DNA of 12,053 nucleotides from an uncultured Helcococcus sp. (GTDB lineage Bacteria; Bacillota; Clostridia; Tissierellales; Peptoniphilaceae). This document shows, piece after piece, positions 1 to 7,395 of the stretch. The stretch covers positions 1 to 12,053 of the forward strand of contig CAMXYZ010000025.1 of the NCBI GenBank assembly GCA_947253305.1, in the 5' to 3' direction. The notes beneath the pieces were generated by a model. The model did no database searches. It was not told the origin of the DNA and worked only from the letters and a program-made list of their open reading frames with translations. A program made the position numbers and the translations under genes. The first letter of the stretch is position 1. Every line of letters begins with the position of its first letter.

Positions 1-693
1 ATCTTGTCCTTTTAAATCTTCTGATGGATAATCTTCTGGGAATGTAAGCTCTATATCAAGCTCATCACCTTTTTTGCTTCCAATTAATTTTTCTTCAAAT
101 CCTTGTATAAATTGTCCAGAACCGATTTCTAAATCAAAAGCTTCAGCTTTTCCACCCTCAAAAGCTTCTCCATCTTTGAATCCTTCAAAGTCTATATTAA
201 CTATATCACCTTCGATAACTTCTCTATCAACAGGTTTAATCACTTTATTCTTTTGGATTTCTTCGTCAATTCTAGCTTTTACTAAATCTTCAGAAATTTC
301 ATCATCAAATTTTTCTACTTCTATTTTTGAATAATCTGCTAATTCAATTTCTGGGAATGTTTCAACTTCGAATTTTAATAAGATATCTTTACCTTCTTCG
401 ATTTGACCATCTATATCCACTTGAGGTGTTGATACTGGGCTTAATTTTAATTCTTCTATAGCATTTGAATACACTTCAGGTAATAAGATATCTAAAGCAT
501 CATTGTAGAATATATCTTTTCCATAATTATTTTCAATAATTACTCTCGGTGCTTTACCCTTTCTAAATCCAGGGATATTAAATCTTGATTTGTTTTTTTC
601 GTAAGCTTCTTTTAATTTTTCTTTAAATAAATCAAATTCCACTGTGTGCTCAAAAATAGCCTTATTATTTTCGTGTGATATTAATTTTACCAT
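1..693 (-). CDS. tig: Trigger factor (ribosome-associated chaperone), 3' end cut by window edge
   Basis: Trigger factor docks beside the ribosome exit tunnel, shelters nascent chains and has peptidyl-prolyl isomerase activity. Seen: 231 codons from an ATG at 693, preceded by GGAGG at a normal distance, open to the left edge. The N-terminal domain carries the ribosome-docking signature GFRKGKAP at residues 42-49. An FKBP-type isomerase domain starts near residue 162 (GDIVNIDFEG, then EAFEGG and IGSGQFIQGFEEKLIG) and is nearly complete at the edge. Known: full-length family members are about 430 residues, so the C-terminal SurA-like chaperone arms are outside the window. The gene has its own extended -10 promoter at 734-742 and so looks separate from the upstream transport protein gene. 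Identity is very secure from motif order. Confidence 0.96.
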   Translation of the reverse strand, partial: MVKLISHENNKAIFEHTVEFDLFKEKLKEAYEKNKSRFNIPGFRKGKAPRVIIENNYGKDIFYNDALDILLPEVYSNAIEELKLSPVSTPQVDIDGQIEEGKDILLKFEVETFPEIELADYSKIEVEKFDDEISEDLVKARIDEEIQKNKVIKPVDREVIEGDIVNIDFEGFKDGEAFEGGKAEAFDLEIGSGQFIQGFEEKLIGSKKGDELDIELTFPEDYPSEDLKGQD

Positions 694-733
694 TGTTTTC
701 CTCCAATTTGATTGTTCTATATTCAACTTTAGT

Positions 734-742
734 ATTATAACA
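734..742 (-). promoter_or_regulatory. Extended -10 promoter of tig
   Basis: On the minus strand the 56-base gap between the solute-binding protein stop and tig reads TGTTATAAT, a perfect TATAAT with the TGn extension. The putative start of transcription is near 727, giving a leader of about 35 bases that contains the GGAGG site. No good -35 hexamer lies 16-18 bases upstream, as expected for an extended -10 promoter. The ten bases ATGTTATAAT are identical to those in the glmM promoter. Confidence 0.6.
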
Positions 743-749
743 TATAATT

Positions 750-2408
750 TTAATCTCTAAAATGTATATTTTTAAGATTTTCAATATTATCTAAACCTAA
801 GAATTCGTTGATATAAATTCCTTCTATATTTTTATTTACTATCGTAGTTTTATTTTTAATCGCCAATACGATATATGGCGCATTCTCTTCAAAGAATTTT
901 TTCCATTCACTAGACATATATTTAATTTCTGGATCTTCAACATCATTTTGTATCTTGTTTAGTAAATATGGAAATATATTTTCTGTCTCTTTTGTTATTG
1001 AATAAATATCTTCTGTGTAGAAGCTTTCTTCATCAGTTACTCTGGGTATCTCAGTCATATATCTTTCAGAAATATATATATCAAAATCTTTTCCTTCACT
1101 TACAGCTTCTAACATTTCAATATTTGATAAATAATCTATTTCTAATTTAACTCCGAAACTTTCTATATCAGATATAAATCTTTCACTAATAGATTGGAAA
1201 AATTCATTTTCAGCTTGAACTATTAACTTTATTGTGACAATTTCATTATTTTCATCTACAAAGAAACCATCTTTCATCTTATATTTTTTTTCTAAAAGTT
1301 CTTTTAGATTATTTGTTTTTTTATATTTTACATCACTATTAAACCATGAATTCTTGTAGATTGGGATATCTCTAAATGTGTAAATATTCTTTCCATAATA
1401 TGATTCAATTATACCCTTAAAATCGATACTATCTCTAAAAGCTCTACGCATCTCTTTATCGGTAAATATCTTAGAGTCTTTATTAAATCCAATAAATTTG
1501 TAAGTGGATGCCTCATTGTCAATATTATATGAATACTCTCTAGCTCTTTTTGTGTAGTAATTCTCAAAAGAAACTGTCTTATCGTATTTATAAACTATAT
1601 CTATTGAACCATTACTATATAAGTCTAGGGCATCTCGGTAATTTAACATAGATATAAGAATATTATTAATAAATTTATTATCTAAATCTTTCTTACATGA
1701 AAGTCTAATATTTCCCCCATCAAAATCTTGAACTTCATATAGCCCGGAACCATTCTTAAATTCGATTTCTTTGAAATCTTTTGGGTCAAATTCTTCAACA
1801 TCGTTATCACTTATATCCAATATAGGAAAAGTTAAACTATATATATTGGAGAAATCAGATTTTTGAAAATGAAATTTTATAAATTTATCCCCTAATACTT
1901 CAATTCCTTGAAAATCTTTAGTTAAACCAATTTTATAAGGGTAAAATCCTTTTAAATTTTCTACATATGATAGGAAATTACCATCATATTTTTTATGTGC
2001 CAATATTTTATATGTGTTTTCAACATGAAAAGCATTTATCGATTTATCTTCTCCAAATTTTATATCATCTTTTAGAACTACTGCTATTGTCTTTCCATCA
2101 TTTTCGTACCAATATTCTTTAGCTAAATCATTTACTATTTCATTATTTTCATCTCTAGAAAAAATAGATGAGTGTATTAATCTAGATATTAAGCTTATAC
2201 TATTTGAACTGCTATAAAATGGATTCAAAGGATTACTAATCGGTTCTATGGCAACCTTTAAATTTCCATCTTGGCTTATACTATGTGGATTTTCTACAAA
2301 TCCTCTACTCTCTTTAACCATAGTCTTTTTCTTAGGTATGAATATAAATATTAAAAGTATTATTATTAGCAAAGAATAAAGTATCGTCTTTTTATTCTTT
2401 AACTTCAT
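750..2408 (-). CDS. Membrane-anchored family 5 (oligopeptide-type) solute-binding protein
   Basis: Probable extracytoplasmic binding protein of the peptide/nickel ABC importer type (SBP_bac_5 family), 552 residues, the usual size. Seen: a basic N-terminus (KLKNKK), a single hydrophobic stretch at about residues 8-25, then a basic KKK flank. After it comes the family layout: a P-x-NP segment near the mature start, an LAxEYW-x-ENDGKTIAVVLKDDIKFG stretch matching the conserved early beta strands, and a FIGFNKDSKIFTDKEMRRAF region matching the hinge region that carries 'D.RVR.A' in relatives. There is no lipobox cysteine; the only cysteine is deep in the protein. It is therefore likely held by an uncleaved helix or secreted, not lipidated. 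It begins one base after the degV stop and is the last gene of the glmM-degV unit. No permease or ATPase partner is in the window, so the ligand is unknown. A sensory or accessory role is possible. Confidence 0.8.
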   Translation of the reverse strand: MKLKNKKTILYSLLIIILLIFIFIPKKKTMVKESRGFVENPHSISQDGNLKVAIEPISNPLNPFYSSSNSISLISRLIHSSIFSRDENNEIVNDLAKEYWYENDGKTIAVVLKDDIKFGEDKSINAFHVENTYKILAHKKYDGNFLSYVENLKGFYPYKIGLTKDFQGIEVLGDKFIKFHFQKSDFSNIYSLTFPILDISDNDVEEFDPKDFKEIEFKNGSGLYEVQDFDGGNIRLSCKKDLDNKFINNILISMLNYRDALDLYSNGSIDIVYKYDKTVSFENYYTKRAREYSYNIDNEASTYKFIGFNKDSKIFTDKEMRRAFRDSIDFKGIIESYYGKNIYTFRDIPIYKNSWFNSDVKYKKTNNLKELLEKKYKMKDGFFVDENNEIVTIKLIVQAENEFFQSISERFISDIESFGVKLEIDYLSNIEMLEAVSEGKDFDIYISERYMTEIPRVTDEESFYTEDIYSITKETENIFPYLLNKIQNDVEDPEIKYMSSEWKKFFEENAPYIVLAIKNKTTIVNKNIEGIYINEFLGLDNIENLKNIHFRD

Positions 2409-2409
2409 A

Positions 2410-3243
2410 TCAGAATGATAAAATTATTCCGCTTTCATTAGCGTAAATTGTTGATAAAGCAGATCCTTCAAATATTTCGATTTCCTTAAAGTTATATAAT
2501 TCTTGTGCTTTTTCCTTGATACTTAAAGCTCTTTCATAATTATGAATATGAGTTATATATAAAAATTTATTCTCTAAATTTCCACCCAATTCACCAATAG
2601 TATCAATTAGCTTGTTCATCGCTTTTTTCAATCCTCTAGCTTTGTGCTTTACTTCTATTTCTCCGTCAACTCCGTAACATATTGGATAAATTGATAGTGC
2701 ATTAGCAACAAATCCTGCAACTCTTGACATCCTTCCATTTTTAATCAAATTATCTAGATTTTCTAATACAAAAATTGTTTGCATACCGTCAATTTTGGCT
2801 TCTGTCTTTGCTACTATTTCATCAAAACTCTTACCTTCATTCATCAACTTTTGAATATAAGAAATCACTTGACTTTCTCCACAAGCAGCAGATTTAGTAT
2901 CAAAGGCATGAACTTTTACTCCTGGGTTTTCATCTTCTATCATTGACTTTGCAATAACCGCACTATTGTAAGAAGCTGATAATTTTGAAGATATTGAAAC
3001 GAAATAAATTTCATCATATCCTTGTGCAGCTTCATAGTAAGCATCTGGAGATGGAGCTGCAGTTCTAACTACATCACTTGAATCATTCATCATTTTTATT
3101 AATTCTGATGTGTCTAAGTTTTCATCTGCTAATAAGTGTTTTTCATCAATATCTATATGAAAATTCACCCTTTTAATATTAGCTTCTTTTTTCATTTCTT
3201 CGTTTAATTCTGCACATGAGTCTACTATTATAATTTTACTCAT
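2410..3243 (-). CDS. DegV-family fatty-acid-binding protein
   Basis: DegV proteins bind a long-chain fatty acid, and several family members (FakB) present it to the fatty acid kinase FakA for phospholipid synthesis. Seen: 277 residues, the typical length, with the family's landmarks in order. These are IIIVDSCAEL at residues 4-13, TAAPSPDAYYEA at 61-72, SISSKLSASYNSA at 83-95, DTKSAACGE at 115-123, NLIKNGRMSR at 165-174, and HIHNYERA near 232-239. The second-position SCAEL differs slightly from the commoner DS-x-ADL. The start is decided by GGAGG at 7 bases upstream. It lies 10 bases after glmM and one base before the solute-binding protein gene, so it is almost certainly co-transcribed with both. 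No fakA is present here, so a FakB role is inference from the family. Confidence 0.9.
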   Translation of the reverse strand: MSKIIIVDSCAELNEEMKKEANIKRVNFHIDIDEKHLLADENLDTSELIKMMNDSSDVVRTAAPSPDAYYEAAQGYDEIYFVSISSKLSASYNSAVIAKSMIEDENPGVKVHAFDTKSAACGESQVISYIQKLMNEGKSFDEIVAKTEAKIDGMQTIFVLENLDNLIKNGRMSRVAGFVANALSIYPICYGVDGEIEVKHKARGLKKAMNKLIDTIGELGGNLENKFLYITHIHNYERALSIKEKAQELYNFKEIEIFEGSALSTIYANESGIILSF

Positions 3244-3253
3244 AGCACACCTC

Positions 3254-4600
3254 CTATTTAACTACATATCCTTTGTCTTTAATAACTTTAGTTACTAATT
3301 CAACATTTTCTTTGCAAATTTCGTCTGATTCTGCTTCAACCATTACTCTAATTAATGGTTCTGTACCAGATTCTCTAACTAGTATTCTACCAGTATTTTC
3401 TAGATTTTCTTCAGCTTGTTTGATAGCCGCCAATACATCCTTGTCATTTAATACTATTGTCTTATCTTGCACTCTAACATTCTCTAATACTTGTGGATAT
3501 ATCTTTAAATCTCTAGCCAATAAGGATAATGGAGATTTTGTTCTTACCATTATTTCAACTAATTTAACAGCTGTGAGAACCCCATCACCTGTTGTTGCAT
3601 ATTTTGATAATATAATATGACCTGATTGCTCTCCACCTATGCTATATCCTTCATTCTTTATTTCTTCAGATACATATTTGTCACCCACTTTAGTTTGGAT
3701 ATATTTTATTCCTAATTCATCAAATGATTTGTATAATCCTAGATTTGACATAATTGTTGTAACAACTGTATCTTTAGTTAACTCTGATTTTTCTTGCATA
3801 TATTTACCAATTATATACATTATATGATCACCTGACATGATATTTCCGTCTTCGTCAACTGCTAAACATCTGTCGGCGTCTCCATCAAATGCAATACCTA
3901 AATCATAATCACCCTCTTTAACTTTTTTTACGAGCTCATCCATATGCGTTGAACCAGCATCTCTATTAATATTAAAACCATCAGGTTTATTATTAATCAT
4001 TTCGACATCAGCACCTAATATATTAAATACATTTTCTGCTATTTGATAAGCTGCACCATTTGAAGCATCTAAAAGAACTTTAATTCCTTTAAATGATTTA
4101 GTTACAGTTGTAACTAGATATGCAATATATCTGTTTCTACCGAACACATAGTCTACAGTTCTTCCTATATTGCTACCTTCGCTTAGGGGTATTGTATCTT
4201 CTTCTTGATCGATATAGTCTTCTATTTGTTGAATTATATCACCTTCTAGCTTATACCCATCTCTATCGATTAATTTAATTCCATTATCATAATATGGATT
4301 GTGGCTTGCAGAAATCATTATTCCACAATCAAAATCCTCAGTTCTTGTTATATAAGATACACTTGGAGTTGTTGTAACATGTAAAAGATAGGCATTAGCG
4401 CCACTTGATGTTATACCTGCTGCCAAAGCATTCTCGTACATATAACTTGATCTTCTTGTATCCTTACCTATAAGTATCTTTGCTTCATCATTTTTCTTTT
4501 TATAATAATCACCTAAAAATCTACCAATTTTAAAAGCATGGTAAACTGTCAAGTTTATATTCGCTTCACCTCTAAAACCATCTGTTCCGAAATATTTCAT
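3254..4600 (-). CDS. glmM: Phosphoglucosamine mutase
   Basis: Converts glucosamine-6-phosphate to glucosamine-1-phosphate in the cytoplasm, feeding UDP-GlcNAc for peptidoglycan. Seen: 448 residues, full family length. The N-terminal FGTDGFRG is at 4-11. The phosphoserine loop ISASHNPYYDNGIK is at 96-109, with the catalytic serine at 99 by comparison with E. coli GlmM. The metal-binding loop DGDADR is at 239-244, the sugar-binding GGEQSGH at 322-328, and the phosphate-binding RESGTEPLIRVM at 409-420. These distinguish GlmM from general phosphoglucomutases. It is the first gene of a unit with degV and the solute-binding protein and has its own extended -10 promoter. In many Firmicutes glmM sits beside cdaA/cdaR (c-di-AMP synthesis). 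Here those are absent, though the c-di-AMP receptor gene lies about 1.7 kb upstream on the same strand. Confidence 0.97.
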   Translation of the reverse strand: MKYFGTDGFRGEANINLTVYHAFKIGRFLGDYYKKKNDEAKILIGKDTRRSSYMYENALAAGITSSGANAYLLHVTTTPSVSYITRTEDFDCGIMISASHNPYYDNGIKLIDRDGYKLEGDIIQQIEDYIDQEEDTIPLSEGSNIGRTVDYVFGRNRYIAYLVTTVTKSFKGIKVLLDASNGAAYQIAENVFNILGADVEMINNKPDGFNINRDAGSTHMDELVKKVKEGDYDLGIAFDGDADRCLAVDEDGNIMSGDHIMYIIGKYMQEKSELTKDTVVTTIMSNLGLYKSFDELGIKYIQTKVGDKYVSEEIKNEGYSIGGEQSGHIILSKYATTGDGVLTAVKLVEIMVRTKSPLSLLARDLKIYPQVLENVRVQDKTIVLNDKDVLAAIKQAEENLENTGRILVRESGTEPLIRVMVEAESDEICKENVELVTKVIKDKGYVVK

Positions 4601-4631
4601 TAATTTTCTCCTAAATTATTTATTATCTTTA

Positions 4632-4640
4632 ATTATAACA
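4632..4640 (-). promoter_or_regulatory. Extended -10 promoter of the glmM-degV-SBP unit
   Basis: The 67-base gap between rsmI and glmM contains, on the minus strand, TGTTATAAT: a consensus TATAAT at 4632-4637 with a TGn extension. The inferred transcription start is near 4625, about 25 bases before the ATG, and the leader carries an AGGAG site. The -35 position has only a poor match (TTATAC at 17-base spacing). The core plus downstream AAAG resembles the tig promoter. Confidence 0.6.
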
Positions 4641-4667
4641 TAATCATTGTTTATGTATAAATTATGA

Positions 4668-5474
4668 CTAAATTTTCAAAGATAAATCATATACTTTATT
4701 TTTATTTATGTCATATTCTTTTGAAATAAGCTTTATAGCAGTTTTTTTTGTATATCCTTCATCTAATAAATTCTCTATTTTTGACAGAATAAATTCATCA
4801 GATATTTCTTCTTCATTATCATCCTTATCGACTATTACTACTATCTCACCTTTTTCAATTATATCTTGATTCATATAATCTTTAGCTTCAAATATCTTAA
4901 TATCTTCATGTATCTTTGAAATTTCTCTAATCACACAAATTTTTCTATTTGGAAATACTTCACTTAAATCTTCCAAAGTCTTTAAAATTCTATGAGGTGA
5001 TTCATAAAATATTTGAGTCTTTTTATTGTTATTTATATCTTCAATAAATTTCCTTTTATCCGATGATTTAGTAGGTATGAAACCTAAAAAAGTAAATTTT
5101 TCATTATCGAATCCACTCATTACGAGAGCTGTAATAGAGGCAGATGCACCTGGTAATACAGTGTATTCTATACTATTTTCAATTAATCCCTTTATTAAAA
5201 TATTTCCCGGATCTGATATTCCTGGCATTCCAGCATCAGAAACAATTGCTATAGATTTACCATCTAAGACAAAGCCTATAAATTCTTCAACTCTTTTCTG
5301 TTCATTGAATTTATGATAGGAAATTAATTTAGATTTAATTTCATAGTGATCTAATAGCTTTTTTGTAGTTCTAGTATCTTCGCAAGCTATTATATCTACT
5401 TCTTCGAGTATTCTAAGTGCTCTTAAAGTAATATCTTCTAAATTTCCTATAGGTGTTGGAACAAAATATATCAT
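4668..5474 (-). CDS. rsmI: 16S rRNA (cytidine-1402-2'-O)-methyltransferase
   Basis: Uses S-adenosylmethionine to 2'-O-methylate C1402 in the decoding centre of 16S rRNA, working with RsmH, which methylates the base of the same nucleotide. Seen: 268 residues with the tetrapyrrole-methylase fold signatures. These are PTPIGNLEDIT at 6-16, CEDTRTT at 31-37, SDAGMPGISDPG at 79-90, LPGASA at 107-112, YESPHR at 157-162 and the RsmI-specific REISKIHE at 183-190. A small C-terminal helical domain with a GYTKKTAIKLI motif follows, as in most RsmI proteins. GGAG lies 5 bases before the ATG. It follows holB after 56 bases containing a hairpin, so it may be expressed by read-through from the tmk operon; no separate promoter is obvious. 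In Bacillus the same gene (yabC) also lies downstream of holB, with several genes between. Confidence 0.96.
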   Translation of the reverse strand: MIYFVPTPIGNLEDITLRALRILEEVDIIACEDTRTTKKLLDHYEIKSKLISYHKFNEQKRVEEFIGFVLDGKSIAIVSDAGMPGISDPGNILIKGLIENSIEYTVLPGASASITALVMSGFDNEKFTFLGFIPTKSSDKRKFIEDINNNKKTQIFYESPHRILKTLEDLSEVFPNRKICVIREISKIHEDIKIFEAKDYMNQDIIEKGEIVVIVDKDDNEEEISDEFILSKIENLLDEGYTKKTAIKLISKEYDINKNKVYDLSLKI

Positions 5475-5497
5475 ATATTCTCCAATCTAAAATTATA

Positions 5498-5520
5498 ACC
5501 CCAATAATCTCCATTGGGGT
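5498..5520 (-). terminator. Hairpin between holB and rsmI, weak terminator or attenuator
   Basis: A perfect 8-base-pair stem (ACCCCAAT at 5498-5505 with ATTGGGGT at 5513-5520) and a 7-base loop form a GC-rich hairpin in otherwise very AT-rich sequence. In the minus direction it is followed by TATAATTTT, an interrupted U-run, so termination would be partial. It could tune rsmI against the tmk-darA-holB genes or protect an RNA end. Confidence 0.45.
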
Positions 5521-5530
5521 CACATTAATT

Positions 5531-6319
5531 TTATTGAATTTCTTTAGTTTTATTAATTTCTTCAATTATTGTAAATATCAAATCTTCCATAGCCATTTGA
5601 AAGTTAATATTAACATCGAGGTATTCTTTAATTTCTTCAATTTTCTTTTGAATTCTCTCAATCGATAATATATTTAAAATTGAAATCTTATTCATCAACT
5701 TATTATATTTCACATTATTATATCTGTCTTTCGTAATATCTAAAAATATATTAGTCAATATAAATAAGGTCTGATATTTATATTCAGATAGTTCTTTTAA
5801 AAGTGTCTTTTCTTTATTTATAATATAATAATTTCCATCAAATATCTTATCTACTAGTTCAATCACTTTACTAGTAATTTCTGAATTAAAATCTATTTCA
5901 TATTCATTCTTTAGATTTATTGTTTGACTTCTCGAGATTATAGTATCCAATAATTTAAATTTATTATCTGTGGTCATTATTAATATTGAATAACTAGGCA
6001 TATCTTCAAGAGTCTTTAATAAAGCATTTTGAGCAACAGCCTTCATAAAGTAAGCATCTTCAATTACAATTATATTGTAATCAAAATTAGCAGGCTCCTC
6101 ATATACTACCTTATTAAACTCTCTTATTTTTTCAATTGAAATATTATTATTTTCAGGACTAATAATTTTAATCAAATTATTAATGTCTTTATTTGTATTC
6201 AATAATTTAATGGCAAATTCTTGCCATTCATGAGTAGTCTGATCTTTACTTCCTTCAAATATATAAGAATGAAATATATGTCCATTCGATATTTGTTCAT
6301 TTAATATCTTATTTAGCAT
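5531..6319 (-). CDS. holB: DNA polymerase III delta prime subunit (clamp loader)
   Basis: Delta prime is the rigid stator of the clamp loader that opens the beta sliding clamp onto primed DNA. Seen: 262 residues, shorter than the usual 310-330. The Walker A region is degenerate (FEGSKDQTT at 21-29, no GKT), normal for delta prime, which does not hydrolyse ATP. The hallmark AQNALLKTLEDMP is at 96-108, the Walker-B-like strand IIVIEDAY at 83-90, and the SRx motif at 129-131 (ISRSQ), equivalent to SRC in relatives. There are no cysteines at all, so the four-cysteine zinc module of most family members is missing; the region between Walker A and residue 60 is short. The start codon overlaps the darA stop by one base (TAATG), implying translational coupling. 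The C-terminal third is poorly conserved, as usual. Confidence 0.9.
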   Translation of the reverse strand: MLNKILNEQISNGHIFHSYIFEGSKDQTTHEWQEFAIKLLNTNKDINNLIKIISPENNNISIEKIREFNKVVYEEPANFDYNIIVIEDAYFMKAVAQNALLKTLEDMPSYSILIMTTDNKFKLLDTIISRSQTINLKNEYEIDFNSEITSKVIELVDKIFDGNYYIINKEKTLLKELSEYKYQTLFILTNIFLDITKDRYNNVKYNKLMNKISILNILSIERIQKKIEEIKEYLDVNINFQMAMEDLIFTIIEEINKTKEIQ

Positions 6320-6645
6320 TATAGTTTTAAGAATTTATCAACATTTAATACAAATATTGTAGCTCCACCAACTTCAATTTCAATTGGGAATGATTGGAAC
6401 ATTGGTCCTTGTTCATTTGTATTTGTAATTGTTGTAGTTGTTTGTCTTCTCTTGCAACTACCTGAAATTAAACTTATACATTCATCAACTTTATCATCTT
6501 CAACCCCAATTAATAATGTTGTATTTCCTTCTCTTAGGAAACCACCTGTTGTAGCTAATTTAGTAACAGAGAATTTTTGTTCTACTAAATCATCCATTAA
6601 TAAATTCACATCACTATCTTGAACAATAACTATTAGTAATTTCAT
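6319..6645 (-). CDS. darA: Cyclic-di-AMP receptor (PII-like)
   Basis: Small cytosolic PII-like trimer (DarA/PstA/YaaQ family, CdAMP_rec) that binds the second messenger c-di-AMP; its downstream target is not settled. Seen: 108 residues, the family length. The ligand-binding segment ATTGGFLREGNTTLLIGVE is at 31-49, with Gly-Gly-Phe-Leu and Asn-Thr-Thr in the expected places. A CKRR turn is at 64-67, the flexible T/B-loop region spans about 68-82, and EVGGATIFVL at 91-100 closes the sheet. The GGAGG site lies inside the tmk 3' end and the genes are one base apart; the stop overlaps the holB start. The order tmk-darA-holB matches Bacillus (tmk-yaaQ-yaaR-holB), except that yaaR is absent. The organism therefore should make c-di-AMP, although no cyclase gene is in the window. 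Confidence 0.93.
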   Translation of the reverse strand: MKLLIVIVQDSDVNLLMDDLVEQKFSVTKLATTGGFLREGNTTLLIGVEDDKVDECISLISGSCKRRQTTTTITNTNEQGPMFQSFPIEIEVGGATIFVLNVDKFLKL

Positions 6646-6646
6646 A

Positions 6647-7270
6647 TTATACCTCCAATATTTTCTTCAATTCTTCTATCGTATTTTTAAGAACTTCTTC
6701 AACTGGTTTTGAAGCGTCAATTATAATTGTATTTTCTTCAGTTTCAATTATCTTCTTATATCCTTCATATACCTTTTGATGGTATTCATTTGGTTCCATC
6801 TCAAGTCTATCGGATTTGACCTTGCTCTTCTTTCTTTCTAGAACCTTAATTGGATCCACATCCAAGAAAAATGTGTAATCAGGCATTAATTCATCAGTTG
6901 CAAATAGATTGATATTTCTAACGCCTTCTACACCTAAGTCTCTAGCATATCCTTGATAAGCGAGTGAAGAAAGTATATATCTATCTGAAATAACCAAATC
7001 TTTAGTTTCAAGAGCAGGCTTCAATACTTCTTCAACACTTTGAGATCTTGCAGCTGCAAATAATAAGGCTTCTGTACGATCACTCATATCGTGACCTTCA
7101 TTGTGTTGTAATAAAATATTTCTTATTTCTTCACCAATTTGTGTTCCACCCGGTTCTCTTGTAATTATATAGTCAATATTTGATTCTTCTAAAAACTTTT
7201 TAACTCCTTCTAAAATAGTCGTTTTACCGGAGCCGTCTGATCCTTCAAACGCTATAAATTTCCCTCTCAT
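6647..7270 (-). CDS. tmk: Thymidylate kinase
   Basis: Phosphorylates dTMP to dTDP with ATP, an essential cytoplasmic step to dTTP. Seen: 207 residues, normal size. The P-loop GSDGSGKT is at 10-17, the nucleotide-binding REPGGT at 38-43, DRYILSSLAYQG at 96-107, and a basic lid segment with RKKSKVKSDR at 146-155. The start is placed at the ATG at 7270: AGGAGG lies 5 bases before it, whereas the TTG one codon upstream (7273) would be only two bases from the site. It is the first gene of tmk-darA-holB and is transcribed divergently from the branching enzyme gene across a 125-base, extremely AT-rich gap. Confidence 0.96.
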   Translation of the reverse strand: MRGKFIAFEGSDGSGKTTILEGVKKFLEESNIDYIITREPGGTQIGEEIRNILLQHNEGHDMSDRTEALLFAAARSQSVEEVLKPALETKDLVISDRYILSSLAYQGYARDLGVEGVRNINLFATDELMPDYTFFLDVDPIKVLERKKSKVKSDRLEMEPNEYHQKVYEGYKKIIETEENTIIIDASKPVEEVLKNTIEELKKILEV

Positions 7271-7291
7271 CAATTCCTCCTCAATACTTAT

Positions 7292-7340
7292 ATATATTAT
7301 ATATAATATATTATATTTTTTCCATGCTTTATTAAAACAA
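7292..7340 (-). promoter_or_regulatory. Probable promoter region of the tmk operon
   Basis: The minus strand holds TTGTTT (7335-7340) and a TATAAT at 7310-7315, but their spacing is 19 bases, longer than ideal. A run of alternating TA with a perfect 20-base palindrome at 7292-7311 offers other -10 choices, including a second TATAAT at 7302-7307 on either strand. A promoter is needed here because tmk starts its operon; the exact hexamers are uncertain. Confidence 0.35.
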
Positions 7341-7356
7341 AGTTATGCTGTATAAT
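7328..7356 (+). promoter_or_regulatory. Promoter of the branching enzyme gene
   Basis: TATAAT at 7351-7356 is a perfect -10 hexamer. At 17-base spacing the -35 is TTTATT (7328-7333), a weak match. Transcription would start near 7363, about 33 bases before the ATG chosen at 7396. It lies back to back with the tmk promoter region. Confidence 0.5.
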
Positions 7357-7395
7357 TAGAGTAGGTTAATCGTTTAAATTATGAAGGAGATTTCT

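Noticed and set aside
74..334. Open plus-strand frame of 86 codons
   Set aside because: It lies antisense to the trigger factor coding sequence, has no ribosome binding site and is a composition shadow (Ser/Phe/Ile rich).
968..1150. Open plus-strand frame with hydrophobic translation
   Set aside because: Antisense to the solute-binding protein gene; no start context.
3273..3827. Two plus-strand frames opposite glmM
   Set aside because: They mirror the well-conserved GlmM frame and have no ribosome binding site.
5026..5668. Plus-strand frames opposite rsmI and holB
   Set aside because: Shadows of conserved genes; no upstream signals.
7381..7395. Upstream ATG for the branching enzyme
   Set aside because: The AAGGAG site (7384-7389) lies downstream of this ATG and fits the ATG at 7396.
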